A DNA stretch of 64,000 nt from the NCBI GenBank assembly GCA_033557465.1, contig CM066043.1, positions 75,298,662-75,362,661 of the forward strand, in the 5' to 3' direction. The position numbers and the translations under genes are program-made. Position 1 is the stretch's first letter. Each line of letters begins with the position of its first letter. The stretch comes from Ichthyophis bannanicus. Lineage: Eukaryota > Chordata > Amphibia > Gymnophiona > Ichthyophiidae. Shown here piece after piece: positions 11,660-22,640 of the stretch. The notes beneath the pieces were generated by a model. The model ran no database searches. It was not told the origin of the DNA and was given only the letters and a program-made list of their open reading frames with translations.

Positions 11660-14600
11660 TACCTTGAAGGATACTACCAAAAGCAGAGAGGTTCCACAAA
11701 AGAGTAAAGTAGCCCAAATGCCCTCAAGTATGGAGCAGACAGAGCTTAAAGATCCCAATTTACCCATGTCTAACAATAGCCAAATTAACATGAATAAAAT
11801 ACAATCTCTAAAATGCTTGTATGCAAATGCTAGAAGTCTAAAGAATAAGATGGGAGAGTAAGAATATATAGCACTAAATGAAAGGTTAGATATGATTGGA
11901 ATATCAGAGACATGGTGGAAGGAGGACAACCAGTGGGACACTGTGATACCTGGGTACAAACTATATCGTAATGATAGAGCTGATCAAATTGGTGGAGGGA
12001 TTGCGCTCTATGTTAGAGAGGGCATTGACTCAGAAAGGATTAAAGTTTTGCAGGAAACAAAATCTGCTGTAGAATCTATATGGATTGAAATTCCATATAA
12101 AAGGGGGAAGGTGATGGCAGTGGGGGTGTACTATCGAGCACCTGGCCAGAATGACCAAATGGATGATGAAATGCTCAAAGAAATCAAGGAAGCTAACAAA
12201 AGTTACAGCGCAGTAATAATGGGTGATTTCAATTACCCCGGTATCGACTGGGTCAGTGTCACGTCAGGACATGTAGGGAGATAAAGTTCCTAGATGAAAT
12301 AAATGACTTCTTCTTGGAGCAGCTGGTTCATGAACCGACCAGAGGGGAAGCCATATTAGACCTAGTCCTTAGTGGAACACCAGATCTAGTGCAAGAGATA
12401 AGGGTGTTGGAGCCACTTGGCAATAGTGATCATAGCATGATCGCCTTTGATTTAATTAGTGGAGGAGGGATAGTAAGGAAATCCACAGTACTACCTTTTA
12501 ACTTTCGAAAGGGAGACTATGATAAAATGAGGAAAACAGTTAAGAAAAAACTAAAAGGAGCAGTTGCGAAGGTTAAAGACGTACATCAAGCTTGGGTGTT
12601 GTTGAAAAATACTATCTTGGAAGCCCAGACCAGCTGTATTCCACGCTTTAAGAAAAGTGGAAGGAAGTCCAAAAAACTGCCAGCATGGTTTAAAGGCGAG
12701 GTCAGAGAGGCTGTTGCCAAAAAAGCATCTTTCAGGAAATGGAAAAAAGAGCCAAACGACGAAACCTGGAAACAGCACAAGCACTGGCAAGTCAAATGCA
12801 AGGCATTGATAAGGCAGGCAAAGAGAGAATTTGAGAAGAAGCTTGCTGCGGAAGCAAAAACGTGAAATAAAGACCTTTTCAAGTACATTCGTAGCAAAAA
12901 ACCTGTGAGTCAGTTGGTCCATTAGATGATAAAGGTGTTAAAGGAGCACTAAGAGGCAACAAGGCGATAGCGGAGAGACTGAATGAATTCTTTGCTTCGG
13001 TCTTTACTGAGGAAGATGTAGGGATGTTACCCATGACTGAAGTGGTATTTAAAGGTGCGGAAGAATTGAAGGAAATATCGATACATCGGGAAGATGTCTT
13101 ACAACTATTAGATAAACTGAAGAGTAGCAAATCACCTGGGCCGGATGGTATACATCCAAGGGTGTTGAAAGAACGGAAATATGAGATTGCAGAACTGCTA
13201 TCAGTATCTGTGAACTATCATTAAAATCATCTCTAATACCTGAAGATTGGAGGATCGCCAATGTAACACCAATTTTTAAAAAGGGTTCCAGGGGTGATCC
13301 GGGGAACTACAGACCGGTGAGCCTGACATCAGTACCGGGAAAAATGGTAGAAACCATCATAAAGAATAAAATTACTCAGCATGTAGATAGTCACAACCTA
13401 ATGGGAGACAGCCAGCATGGCTTTAGACAAGGAAGATCTTGTCTTACTAATCTGTTATGTTTTTTTGAAGGAGTGAATAAACAGGTGGACAAAGATGAGT
13501 CGTTTGATATTGTGTATCTGGACTTTCAGAAAGCCTTTGACAAGGTCCCTCATCAGAGACTTTTGGCAAAACTAAAGAGTCATGGGATAGGAGGCAGTGT
13601 ACTATTGTGGATCGGGAACTGGTTAAAAGATAGAAAGCAGAGGGTAGGGCTAAATGGCCAATTTTCCCAATGGAGAAAGGTGAATAGTGGTGTAACCCCA
13701 GGGATCTGTGCTGGGTCCGCTGCTTTTTGACTTATTCATAAATGACCTGGAAAGTGGAATAACGAGTGAGGTTATCAAATTTGCAGATGACACAAAACTA
13801 TTTAAACTTGTTAAAACCCAAGAGGATTGTGAAAAATTGCAAGAGGATCTTGATAAATTGGAAGACTGGGCATCAAAATGGCAGATGAAATTTAATGTGG
13901 ACAAGTGCAAGGTTATGCACCTAGGGAAGAACAACCCAAACTATGGTTTCACGTTGCGGGGTTCCACATTGGGAACCACCACCCAGGAAAAAGATTTGGG
14001 CGTCATTGTGGATACCATGTTAAAACCCTCGGCCCAGTGTGCAGCGGCGGCCAAGAGAGCAAATAGAATGCTAGGTATGATAAGGAAAGGAATGGAAAAT
14101 AAAACAAAAGATATTATAATGCCTCTATATCGTTCCATGGTGAGACCGCACCTTGAATATTGTGTGCAATTCTGGTCGCCGTATCTTAAAAAGGATATAG
14201 CGATTTTAGAAAAGGTACAGAGAAGAGCCACCAAAATGGTAAAGGGGATGGAAGGATACTCCTATGAAGAAAGGCTAAAAAGGTTAGGGCTCTTTAACCT
14301 GGAAAAGAGACGGCTGAGGGGAGATATGATAGAAATCTATAAATTAATGAACGGAGTGGAACGGGTAAACATAGATCGATTGTTTACGTTATCGGAATAT
14401 AGAAAGACTAGGGGACATGCAATGAAGCTACAGGGTAAACTATTTAAGACTAATAAAAGAAAATATTTTTTCACTCAACGTGTAATCAAACTCTGGAATT
14501 TGTTACCGGAGGATGTAGTAAAGGCTGTTAGTGTAGCTGGGTTTAAAAAAGGTTTGGACAAGTTCCTGGAGGAAAGGTCCATAAACCATTATTAAGAAGT

Positions 14601-14766
14601 GACCAAAGATATGAATGCTTGACCCAGTACAAGCATTGTGGAACTTGTGTCTCTTGGGGAAACTGCTAGGTACATATGACCTAGATTGGCCACTGTTGGA
14701 AACAGAATACTGGGCTTGATGGACCTTGGTCTGACCCAGTATGGCATCTCTTATGTTCTTATGTTA
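11660..14766 (+). mobile_element. CR1-A copy 1, 5'-truncated
   Basis: This CR1 retrotransposon of the same subfamily as those at 26.8 kb and 35.9-39.0 kb starts inside the ORF1/ORF2 boundary and runs to the characteristic 3' end TCTGACCCAGTATGGCATCTCTTATGTTCTTATG. ORF2 is interrupted but sequence identity to copy 2 is very high by eye. It is inserted in the outer terminal repeat of the DIRS-like fragment, so it is younger than that fragment. Confidence 0.9.
11700..14595 (+). pseudogene. CR1 ORF2 (endonuclease plus reverse transcriptase), broken
   Basis: The endonuclease half shows ISETWW, GGGIALYVR, GDFNYPGIDW and, after a frameshift near 12275, GNSDHSMI. The RT half shows SKSPGPDGIHPRVLK, HGFRQGRSCLTNLL, YLDFQKAFDKVPHQ and FADDTKLF. 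Compared with copy 2, lesions are a TAA near 11862, a TGA near 12863 where CGC/CGA would be (CpG decay), small deletions near 12905 and 13200, and a 1-bp insertion near 13695. The last 295 codons (13708-14595) stay open and hold the FADD box and the C-terminal [17 protein letters not shown] block. Not expected to be functional. Confidence 0.9.
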
Positions 14767-15230
14767 CCTCAGAATGATAACATGGGTTTTTTTCTTTTTC
14801 TATGCTTGAATAAGCTAACTCCACGAAGGGGAGGGAGGGATATGAGGAATGATTCCTGCAGTCCCTGGAGAACACCTGTTTCAGATGAGTAATTATGCTT
14901 TCTGTGGGAACAAGCAGGAAATCAGTCCTCACATATAGGACTCCCATGCTACAGCCTACCAAAAAAACCCATAAGAGCCGCAAGCAACCCAAAAGACAAA
15001 CCGTGAAGGGCAGCAAGGAACACCAATTGGCTTGAAGTCCAGTGATGTAGCCCCAACATTGATGCTGGAATCCCCTCTTCACTAGCCTGGACAACAAAGG
15101 GCTGGAGAGAGGGAGTTGCACTATTCCCCAAAGAGGTGAAGAAGTACTGCCTGATGGAAGGCTCTATTGCGCTGTGAGCTCTCCTCCAAGTAGTAATGTG
15201 CCATAACACTGGAGAACTTAAAATATACAT

Positions 15231-15954
15231 TAATTTCTTGTTCTACTGAACAAAACACAATGACTTCAGCAATGTACATTTCCCAGAGCTGAGCTATTCC
15301 AGTTACATTTTTAATAAAATAGTTTTCTACTTTTTCTTGTTGACATTTTATTTTTCAGTAGCAATTGCCCCAGTCACTTTCTTCTGCTGTCTGTGTCTTC
15401 TGCTTCTGCTGTCCATTTGTCTTTTCTTCGCTCTTCTGTTTTTCTCCATTCTCTCTCTAAATCTGCCTCTAAAATACTGATCTTTCCCCTCTTTTTCTTT
15501 CTTTACTCCTTTTTCATCCACTCAAGTTTCATCCCTCCACCCTCACATCAACTTTCCATCTACTTCTCTGACCTCCAACCCAGCCCATCTCCCCATTTAT
15601 CTCATTTCCCCTTCGCTAGCCTCTTATTCCCTTCTGTCTTTCGCTCACTCCCCATTACTACATAGCAAGGAAACGAGTGAGAGGAGGATGTGATTACCGA
15701 GCATGGCTAACTTCCCATGGCCTCTTTCACATAGTTACACTATGCCTGCCATCTCCCCTCTCTCTCATTACCCCAATTCAGTAGCTCCTAATCTCCTCAT
15801 CCTTCCCCTTTACTCCCAAAGTCCAACATCGCCCACTATCTCTTCCTGCCCAGCCTTTTTTCCCTTCCCACCCAATCACAGACCAGCAGCTTTCTTTCTC
15901 TCCCCTCCAGTAGTCTGGCATCTCTCCTATCTCCTCTCCCTGTCCAATATAGCA
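15231..15954 (+). repeat. Pyrimidine-rich arm 2 of a dispersed inverted pair
   Basis: The sequence matches the reverse complement of 2596-3430. It starts with CATTTCCCAGAGCTGAGC, then AGTAGCAATTGCCCCAGTCA, then a long C/T-rich stretch with CCCCAATTCAG. The DIRS-like element begins at its right side, and similar C/T-rich sequence continues after that element at 26377. The open frames in it are low-complexity and not credible genes. Confidence 0.6.
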
Positions 15955-15956
15955 TA

Positions 15957-16130
15957 GTTACTCACCTGTAACAGGTGATCTCCGGGAACAGCGGGAATTT
16001 AGTCCTCACATATGGGTATCGTCAGTACCGACGGAGCCTGCGCGGGAACACTCCCCAGCGTCCAATTAGAAAGCTTTTGGGAGCATCCCACAGCGCCTGC
16101 ATGCTGCCTTCCCCAACTGCCTCTCTCCAG
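15957..16130 (+). repeat. Left inverted terminal repeat of the DIRS-like element
   Basis: It contains TAGTCCTCACATATGGGTAT, GTCAGTACCGACGGAGCCTG, CCAGCGTCCAATTAGAAAGC and GCATGCTGCC, all present in reverse complement at 26205-26376. This end is about 30 bp longer than the other one, carrying the extra CATAGTTACTCACCTGTAAC. Confidence 0.8.
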
Positions 16131-16217
16131 TTGAGTTTTAAAGCTGAGACAAAGAGAGAGAGAGGTAAAGGAAAGAGATAGAGAGATACAACTCCTAGGG
16201 GAGGTGGGTGGGTTGTG

Positions 16218-16318
16218 AGGACTAAATTCCTGCTGTTCTTGGAGATCACCTGTTACAGGTGAGTAACTATGCTATCTCCAGGAACAAGCAGGAATGTAGT
16301 CATCACATATGGGGACTC
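16218..16318 (+). repeat. Internal complementary region (ICR) of the DIRS-like element
   Basis: One end matches the reversed 3' terminus (ATCACCTGTTACAGGTGAGT) and the other matches the 5' terminus (CTCCAGGAACAAGCAGGAAT), joined together. Such a region, complementary to both ends, is the hallmark of DIRS elements and is thought to template completion of the ends through a circular intermediate. Equivalent regions lie at about 5215-5320, 14845-14945 and 1270-1370. Confidence 0.75.
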
Positions 16319-16459
16319 CCTAGCTTTAGGTGCCAGGGAGAGACCCCAGAAGTTGTGTGTCCCTGAACAGGGCTCCACTTCCCCCCATGGATCTCTGGCA
16401 TCCTACCAGGGATGGCGGGTAGGAGTTGATTAGGTATTGTCAGACGGCTGCCTGGGTGA

Positions 16460-17940
16460 GAATCTTCACAGTCTTGGCAAGTGCATATATCTATATGATT
16501 TGCAAGGGATTGTGGACAATGCAGTTCATTCACACCAGACACAGCTGCTCACAATAATTAGTTGTGCTTTTGGGTAAAGCCAATAAGATATTTATTTATG
16601 GGGTTTTTCTCCCAACACAGATATGCTTGGTAGCACATAAATCAGGTTACTTGCTTTCAGTGTTAAACTTGGAAAAACAAAAAAAATAAGGAAAACAACC
16701 TTTAAACTTGTCAGGCAATCAAAGCAAAAGAAATAAAGACCTGGTTGATAACAAACTGGTCTTTTTCTGTAGGCTTAGCTAATATCCTCTTAGCAAGTAT
16801 CAAACAACAAACCAAAAGCTACAAAGAGAAAAAAAAACTGTTCTTTTCAGGTAAACTTCTTATATCTTCCCACATAGATTCAGAAGTGATTCTCTCCTAG
16901 CTCACAAGCAATTAGGTAAGGCTCAATTGCTAGCAGTTATCCAGCTGAAAGCCCTTAGCTGGCTTGCTTTCTACTGTGTGGGTCAAATCCTGCTTCAGGA
17001 GCTTTTCTGAGTAGATTAAACAACAAGTTTGTATTTCTTTGTGATGGTTGCTGTACTTTGTAACAGAAAGTTACCAAAGGAGTTTAGACAGAGAGCAGTC
17101 CATGTAAACAGAATCTTCATCTGCTATTACTCCCCCTTCTTCAACAAGCATGGGTTCAATATCATGGATTGGCACAGATGAATCTCTCAATGGAGCACTT
17201 TCAGGAGAATACTTGTTTCCCTGCTGTCTTTCAAGGTTATAGCTAGGGCATAGATCAGTGTTCATACCTGAGCTTCCATTGCTGTTAGAGTTCCTCTCTA
17301 TATAGCCTGGCCAGTATGTAGTCCCGTTCTTATGTCCAGCCTTCCAATCCAGATCCCTGGACACTGGATCTCTCTTCACATACCTTCTGGCACGGGTCCT
17401 AGGGTCCCTTCCACGTGTAGCCGTCTCTCTCACAGGTACCGTCTGGAGATTCCTAGCGCTGCAGCACCATTCCTCTGGCTTTCCCCAGTCCAATGGTGTA
17501 TGCTGGCCCTTGGAATGCCTCCCAGTATACGTACTGCTCTGGACTCTTCTAGACCTCTCAAAGGCTTTTCTCCTCTTTCTTCCAAAGGGTTTCTTTCCCT
17601 CTCTGTCCGTCCGGTTTGGCTTCTGCTTCTGATGATCCTCCTGATGATGAAGATGATCGAGCTCAAGCTGATTCTCAGGATACTCTGTAGAATAAACTCT
17701 ACCTTTATTCAGCTTAGATGAGTGCTCCTCCCTAACACAGCGCAGCTGTGCTGAATCAGGCCCTGCCCTTTGAAATGAGTGCTTAGGGATTACCTCATAG
17801 CCCTCCTGATTGAACACACGTTTCCCCACTTCAGTTCCTCTAATGGCTGCTGGAAATCTGGTGCATTCTGGGACTGGTAGTCTTATGGGAAAATTCTGTT
17901 TTCTTATTTATACCAGAACTGACAGGTTGCTTGTTCAGAG
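16460..17940 (-). mobile_element. Unclassified inserted segment with a basic ORF
   Basis: The DIRS-like sequence is interrupted between about 16460 and 17940 by A/T-rich, then coding-like, sequence on minus. The distal part carries GCATTCTGGGACTGGTAGTC, and the proximal part is A-rich with an ATTTATTTATGG stretch. Overall layout (long A/T-rich trailer, basic ORF upstream) is similar to 49600-51000, but I see no clear long nucleotide match. The boundaries are approximate and no target duplication was identified. Confidence 0.4.
17071..17829 (-). CDS. Hypothetical basic protein, 252 aa
   Basis: This is an uninterrupted minus-strand frame, strongly hydrophilic and rich in Arg, Lys, Gln and Asn. 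A basic cluster KPFGRKRRKAFERSRRVQ lies near residues 80-100, with a more acidic C-terminus (EEGGVIADEDSVYMD). There is no signal peptide, membrane segment or recognised catalytic motif. It may be the remnant of a retroelement nucleic-acid-binding protein, since it sits in an insertion inside a DIRS-like element, but I do not recognise the family. A chance open frame cannot be excluded. The antisense frame at 17332-17721 is treated as its shadow. Confidence 0.35.
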   Translation of the reverse strand: MGKRVFNQEGYEVIPKHSFQRAGPDSAQLRCVREEHSSKLNKGRVYSTEYPENQLELDHLHHQEDHQKQKPNRTDREGKKPFGRKRRKAFERSRRVQSSTYTGRHSKGQHTPLDWGKPEEWCCSARNLQTVPVRETATRGRDPRTRARRYVKRDPVSRDLDWKAGHKNGTTYWPGYIERNSNSNGSSGMNTDLCPSYNLERQQGNKYSPESAPLRDSSVPIHDIEPMLVEEGGVIADEDSVYMDCSLSKLLW

Positions 17941-17949
17941 TCACTTCAC

Positions 17950-19172
17950 CTTTCCTATAGCTCCTTCCTGAGCTATGATAAGCTTCCTTATCACAGTATG
18001 GAACAGGTCTTGGAGAACAGCCTGACCAAACAAGGCATCCCGGCGGGAGTCCTTGTCCAAGAAGTAATGGGCTGTGAAGGTATGAACCGAGGCCCAAGTG
18101 GCTGCTCGACAGATGTCGTCGATAGACACAGAGTGCAGATGAGCTAATGAGGCTGCCATGGCTCTCACATTGTGAGCTGTGACATGGCCCTCCAGAGAAA
18201 GGTTCTTACTCTGATAGGCGAAGGAAATACACTGAGCAATCCAGTTAGACAGTGTTCTCTTGGAGACTGGAAGTCCAAAATGAGAAGGATCAAAAGCAAC
18301 AAAGAGTTGAGAGGACTTTCTATGTTGCTGTGTTCTTTATTTTATTTATTTTATTTATTTAACTATTTTCTTTTATACCGCCCCTTCCAGAGATCAAGGG
18401 CGGTTTACATATAACATATAAGTGTTCTTTGTAAGTAAAAGGCTAAAGCTCTTTTACAGTCCAAGGTATGAAGATTCCTCTCTGCATTTGATGCATGAGG
18501 CCTTGGAAAAAACAGGTAGGTAGACTGCTTGGTTCAGATGAAAAGGCAAGACCACCTTTGGCATAAAGTGTGGATGAGTCCTAAGGTCTACCTTGTCATG
18601 ATGGAACCTTGTATAAGGTGGATCAGCTACTAGCACTTGAAACTCACTAATGAGGCGTGCTGATGTGATTGCAATGAGAAAGATAACCTTCCAAGAAAGG
18701 AATTTCAAGGAGGTAGTAGCTAAAGGTTCGAAAGGTGGCTTCATGAGCTACCCAAGAACCAGGTTCAAGTCCCATGCCACCGGTGGTGGCCTAATGGGGG
18801 CTTAGTTAAAAGAAGGCCTCTCATAAATCTTGCTATAAGAGGATAAGAGGAAATAGGCTGTCCATTTAGAGGCTTCAAGGAAGCTACAATAGCACTCAAA
18901 TGGACTCTTACTGAATTAGTCTTGAGACCTGCATTGGATAAATGAAGGAGATACTCCAGCTATGATTCCAGAGGTATCGCAAGGGGGTTAAGACCCTTTT
19001 GCGAACACCATATGGTAAACCTTTTCCACTTGAAAGCATAAGAGCGTCTTGTGGAAGGTTTCCTGGAAGCAAAAAGAATATCTTTTACTTGCTGAGGAAT
19101 ATTAAGATCATGGAGATCTAGGCCTTCAGCAACCAAGCCCTGAGATGCAGAGACTGGGGATTGGGATGCCAT
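17950..19172 (-). pseudogene. DIRS-like tyrosine recombinase, broken
   Basis: The N-terminal part (19172-18960) has ASRKPSTRRSYAFKWKRF, the SAM-like core-binding region seen in DIRS recombinases. The middle (18744-18454) has LSWKVIFLIAITSARLISE. The C-terminal part (18180-17941) has the catalytic HxxR box as HNVRAMAASLA and the tyrosine box AATWASVHTFTAHYFLD. The frame is interrupted by frameshifts and by a tail-like repeat at 18328-18428. The enzyme would integrate the circular DNA copy by Tyr-mediated strand exchange. This copy cannot encode a complete protein. Confidence 0.8.
18328..18428 (-). repeat. Retroelement tail fragment with TTTA repeats
   Basis: On minus it reads ATGTAAACCGCCCTTGATCT, then GGGGCGGTATAAAAG and a TAAATAAA tail. 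It is almost identical to 60575-60660 on +. Short, and inserted in the recombinase gene. Confidence 0.6.
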
Positions 19173-20592
19173 AACATTCCGTCCTCCTCAGATAGGAGAT
19201 CTGGAGCAGACCCTAACTCCAGGGAGGGAGCTTGAGAGAGATGTAGAAGCAGAGGGTACCACACTTGCCATGGCCAATGTGGAGCTATGAGAATCATATG
19301 GCCTCTGTCTCTCTGAAGCTTGAACAGGGTTTTGGGAATTAGGGGAATGGGTGGAAAGGCATACAGGAAGTCTTGACCCCAGTAAAGGAGGAAAGCATCC
19401 CTGGCCTGAGCCCCCTGAGCCAGAATTCTGGAACAGAACTGGGGAAGTTTGGCATTCCACGGACTTGCAAAGAGGTCTATGTCCGGGGTTCCCCGAAGTT
19501 GAAATATCCTGGCCACCTGGTCTGCCTGCAGAGACCACTCTTGTGGAAGCAGAACTCGACTGAGTCTGTCTGCCCAAGAGTTTTGAATGCCTGGCAGCTA
19601 CACTGCCAGAAGATGAATCTGATGCTCTCTGGTGAGGGCCCATAGTCGCAAAGCTTCGTTGCAAAGTGACAGAGAGCCTGTTCCCCTCCCCCCCCCCCAG
19701 CCCGCTTGTTCACATAGAACATGGCTACTTGATTGTCCATATGAATGAGGTCTGTCTTGTAGTTGAGCAGGGTGTGGAACACTCGCAGAGCAAGGAAGAT
19801 TGCTCTGAGCTCCAAGAGATTGATATGTAGATAACTCTCCTGTGGAGACCAGGTGCCCTGGGTGGAGAGGTCTTGCAGATGAGCTCCCCAACCCATTGGA
19901 GAAGCATCTGTTGTGAGAGTTGCTTGGGGTAAGGGTTGTTGAAAAGGGGACCACAGCAACAGGTTTTGAGTGGACTTCCACCACTGGAGGGACAAAATAA
20001 GGCGACTTGTGTCTGCTATTTTGTCTGACAGGCATCCTGATGCCTGGGTCCATTGGGTGGATAAAGTCCACTGAGCTGCCCTCATATGGAGGCGAGCATA
20101 GGGAACCACATGCACAGTAGATGCCATGTGGCCTAATAGTTGTAAAATTTCTTGAGCAGTTAGATGAGGCTTTAGCACTGTTTGAGAAGCTAACTGCACC
20201 AGGCGAAGGCAACGGGCCTGGGGGAGATAGGCCCTTGCCTTTGTGGTATCCAGCAAAGCTCCTATGAACTCTAAAGACTGAGTGGGAGTTAGACTGGATT
20301 TTGGGATGTTTATTACCAGCCCTAAATACTGAAGGATACGCATTGTGCAGGATAGAGAAGTCCTGGCCTCTGACTCTGTTGGGGCTCGAATGAGCCAGTT
20401 GTCTAAGTAGGGGAAGACGAATATCCCTAGAGTGCGGAGAAATACTGCTACAACAGCCATGCATTTCATGAACACCCTTGGTGTTGAGGCCAGGCTAAAA
20501 AGGAAGCACCCTGTATTGGTAGTGCTTTCCCTGAAAAAGGAACCGAAGGAACCTTCTGTGAGTTGGATGGATGAGAACATGGGTGTACGCAT
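19117..20592 (-). pseudogene. DIRS-like reverse transcriptase C-terminal part and RNase H, broken
   Basis: The minus-strand frame 20592-19477 contains the RT thumb and palm, with YLDNWLI at 20395-20409 where YLDDWLI is usual, then VINIPKSSLTPTQ.LEFIGA. The RNase H domain follows, with TTDASPMGWGAHL, HINLLELRAI and IHMDNQVAMFYVNK, carrying the Asp and Glu positions. A C-run at about 19690 causes a frame change. The protein continues in 19516-19118 with TPDIDLFASPWNAKLPQFCSR, which links RNase H to the recombinase in DIRS elements. The N-terminal RT part lies beyond the Penelope-like insertion (23778-24482). Confidence 0.85.
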
Positions 20593-20652
20593 CCTTGAGA
20601 TCTAGAGAACAAAGCCAATCCTGACTGAAGGTATGGCAGCAGAGATCCGAGA

Positions 20653-20980
20653 GGGGAACAAACGAAGCAAGAGACGGAAGAAGGTTTGGACCAGACTGCT
20701 TTATTGAAGATGATCCCTACGCGTTTCGGCTTACGCCTTCTTCGGGGGACATACAGCTACCATGGGTTAAAACAAACAATGTTAAAACAATGTATATACA
20801 ACATATAAATCCAATAAATAATATGATGTATAAATTAAAAACAAATAAATAAATGTGTAAAGAATATATTAGGACAATAAAATGACTAATATATTATATC
20901 TAAACAAATACTTAAATAAATGTTACGTTTAAACCAACCAGAGGACAAAGCAGAGAGTAAAAAACCATAAAACAAAATAA
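20653..20980 (-). repeat. Left inverted arm (pLTR-like)
   Basis: This is the reverse complement of 23395-23722. By eye the two arms differ at only a handful of bases over about 330, which suggests recent insertion or gene conversion. The hammerhead-like motif lies at 20713-20750 on minus. Confidence 0.85.
20713..20750 (-). ncRNA. Hammerhead-ribozyme-like motif, left arm
   Basis: Identical to the motif at 23625-23662 but on the opposite strand. See that entry for the fold. Confidence 0.45.
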
Positions 20981-21679
20981 TAAAATAATAAATTAATAAA
21001 TTAATAATTTATTTTTGGCTTTATCACAAGTTCTACTACTTGCCTAGCTTATCATGTGATGATATTTTTTAAAAAATGTTATCTGCATCCAAATAATTGT
21101 TCCTAATAACTTTTACATTTTTGTTTTATAGCATATCATTACATTCTTTATACACACACCACAAACTAATATTCCGTAGTATATATCAATTGATGATACA
21201 ATTTCTCAAAAACACTTATAATAACTGTCTTTTATATAGTTGTTTGCACTGACTCCTTCTTAGCTCCGCCCAATTGTGACGTCTTTCCTGAAAAAAGGCG
21301 CGAAAATTGGCGTCCATAAAACAACTGTCACACAGTGCTAGCCTCTGATGTTATTGTGTGTAAGATTCGGCACGTTGTTCTTTTGGATTTTCCCCATTTG
21401 GGTATTTTCTATGTTACATTTGCCTGCTTGAACAGTAAGTACGTTGCATATTCATACCTCTGGTTGGTTTAAGTTCGGGTGTTGCCGAGTTAGCAATCAT
21501 CTCGCTTACACTTTCTCTACTTTTGAGCTCAACAGCTTTCATTTTGTCTCAAATACTCTGATTCACCCAGTCCCTATTCATCAGTTCGTATTCTTCATTA
21601 TATTATCATTCTTACAATTTTTTACAATACAAAGTGCATCATTTACCGATCATTCACTACCCGCGCCAATACTTTTCCT

Positions 21680-22640
21680 CACATTAACTTGCGAAAACCA
21701 GTTCAGCGATCACATTATTATATATTTGATGTATTAGCATATAGAAGACTTCTTTGTACACACTCCTTGTTTTGCAAATGTATACACCACGACAATATAT
21801 GTCCTCATGTTAGTTTATTGTTTCAAACTTATGCCCAACATTCAGCATTTTAATCTCATTTTGCACGGTCTAATAATCTTGAAATAACCTATCCACCATC
21901 TGTATTTTCCCTCTACGGTCAAAAGCACATTGATACCATCCAACTTTCCCTCTTCCCTTTATGAACTACAAGGTTTTGACTCATTATATATTCGCAGCTC
22001 ATTCCACTATGCCCTGTGGTTTCCCTTGCAGTTTCAATTGATATAATATATGAATGCGCTTTTTTACAGATCTATTTATTTATAGTTCTTTTATTTAATA
22101 TTTTTCTTATTTATTTATTTATTTTTATTATATTATATTAATTCTTGCCTAGTTTATCATGTGATTATATCTTTGTTGAGGTATGTCAACTGCATTCAAT
22201 GAACACGTGCAAAATCAGTTTAACAATCACATTAAATATATTGATGTAATCAGCACACAGTATACTCCCTTATACATACCCTTGATCTTACTAAAACATA
22301 CACAACAGCAGAATATGTTGTCATGTTAGATTATTGCTCTAAACTTATGTCCAATATTCAGCACTTTAATCTCATTCTGCATGTTCTAATACTTTAGAAA
22401 TAATCTATCTCCCCTCCGTACTTTTCCCTCACGGTTATACGTCCATTGAGATTATCGAAACCCTTCCTCTCCTCCCCATTGATAGCATGAGACTTATACT
22501 CACTATATATTCGCAGCTGATTATACCATTACCTGTGGTCCTCTTTGCAGCTCCATTGATAGAATACATGTTCTGTTTATAGATCTACTTACCTAGGGTT
22601 CTCTTTGATTTAATATTAATATATATTTTTATTATATTAT
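21680..22640 (+). repeat. Diverged tandem duplication inside the Penelope-like insertion
   Basis: Two units of about 450-500 bp follow one another. Both contain, in order, CAGTTYARCRATCACATTA-like, ATGTTAG.TTATTG, CATT.AATCTCATT, CCCTC.CGGT, and TATATATTCGCAGCT. A third partial start (TTGCCTAG.TTATCATGTGAT) lies at 21037. No coding potential. Confidence 0.65.

Larger units (their letters stand above)
11484..15230 (-). mobile_element. DIRS-like 3' fragment, split by a CR1
   Basis: The outer 3' terminus (AGTGTAGTTAATCACCTGTAACAG) begins at 11484 and runs to about 11659. The CR1 occupies about 11660-14766. The DIRS-like sequence then resumes with the internal complementary region (GAGGAATGATTCCTGC..GGAAATCAGTCCTCACATATAGG) and a remnant of the recombinase C-terminus on minus near 15050-15210 (a frame with SIRQYFF, comparable to the tyrosine box TAHYFLD of the copy at 18.1 kb). 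It is cut at about 15230 by repeat arm 2. Confidence 0.6.

Noticed and set aside
15393..15957. Ser/Phe/Leu-rich plus-strand frames
   Set aside because: Low-complexity translation of a C/T-rich repeat, mirrored on the opposite strand at 2971-3319.
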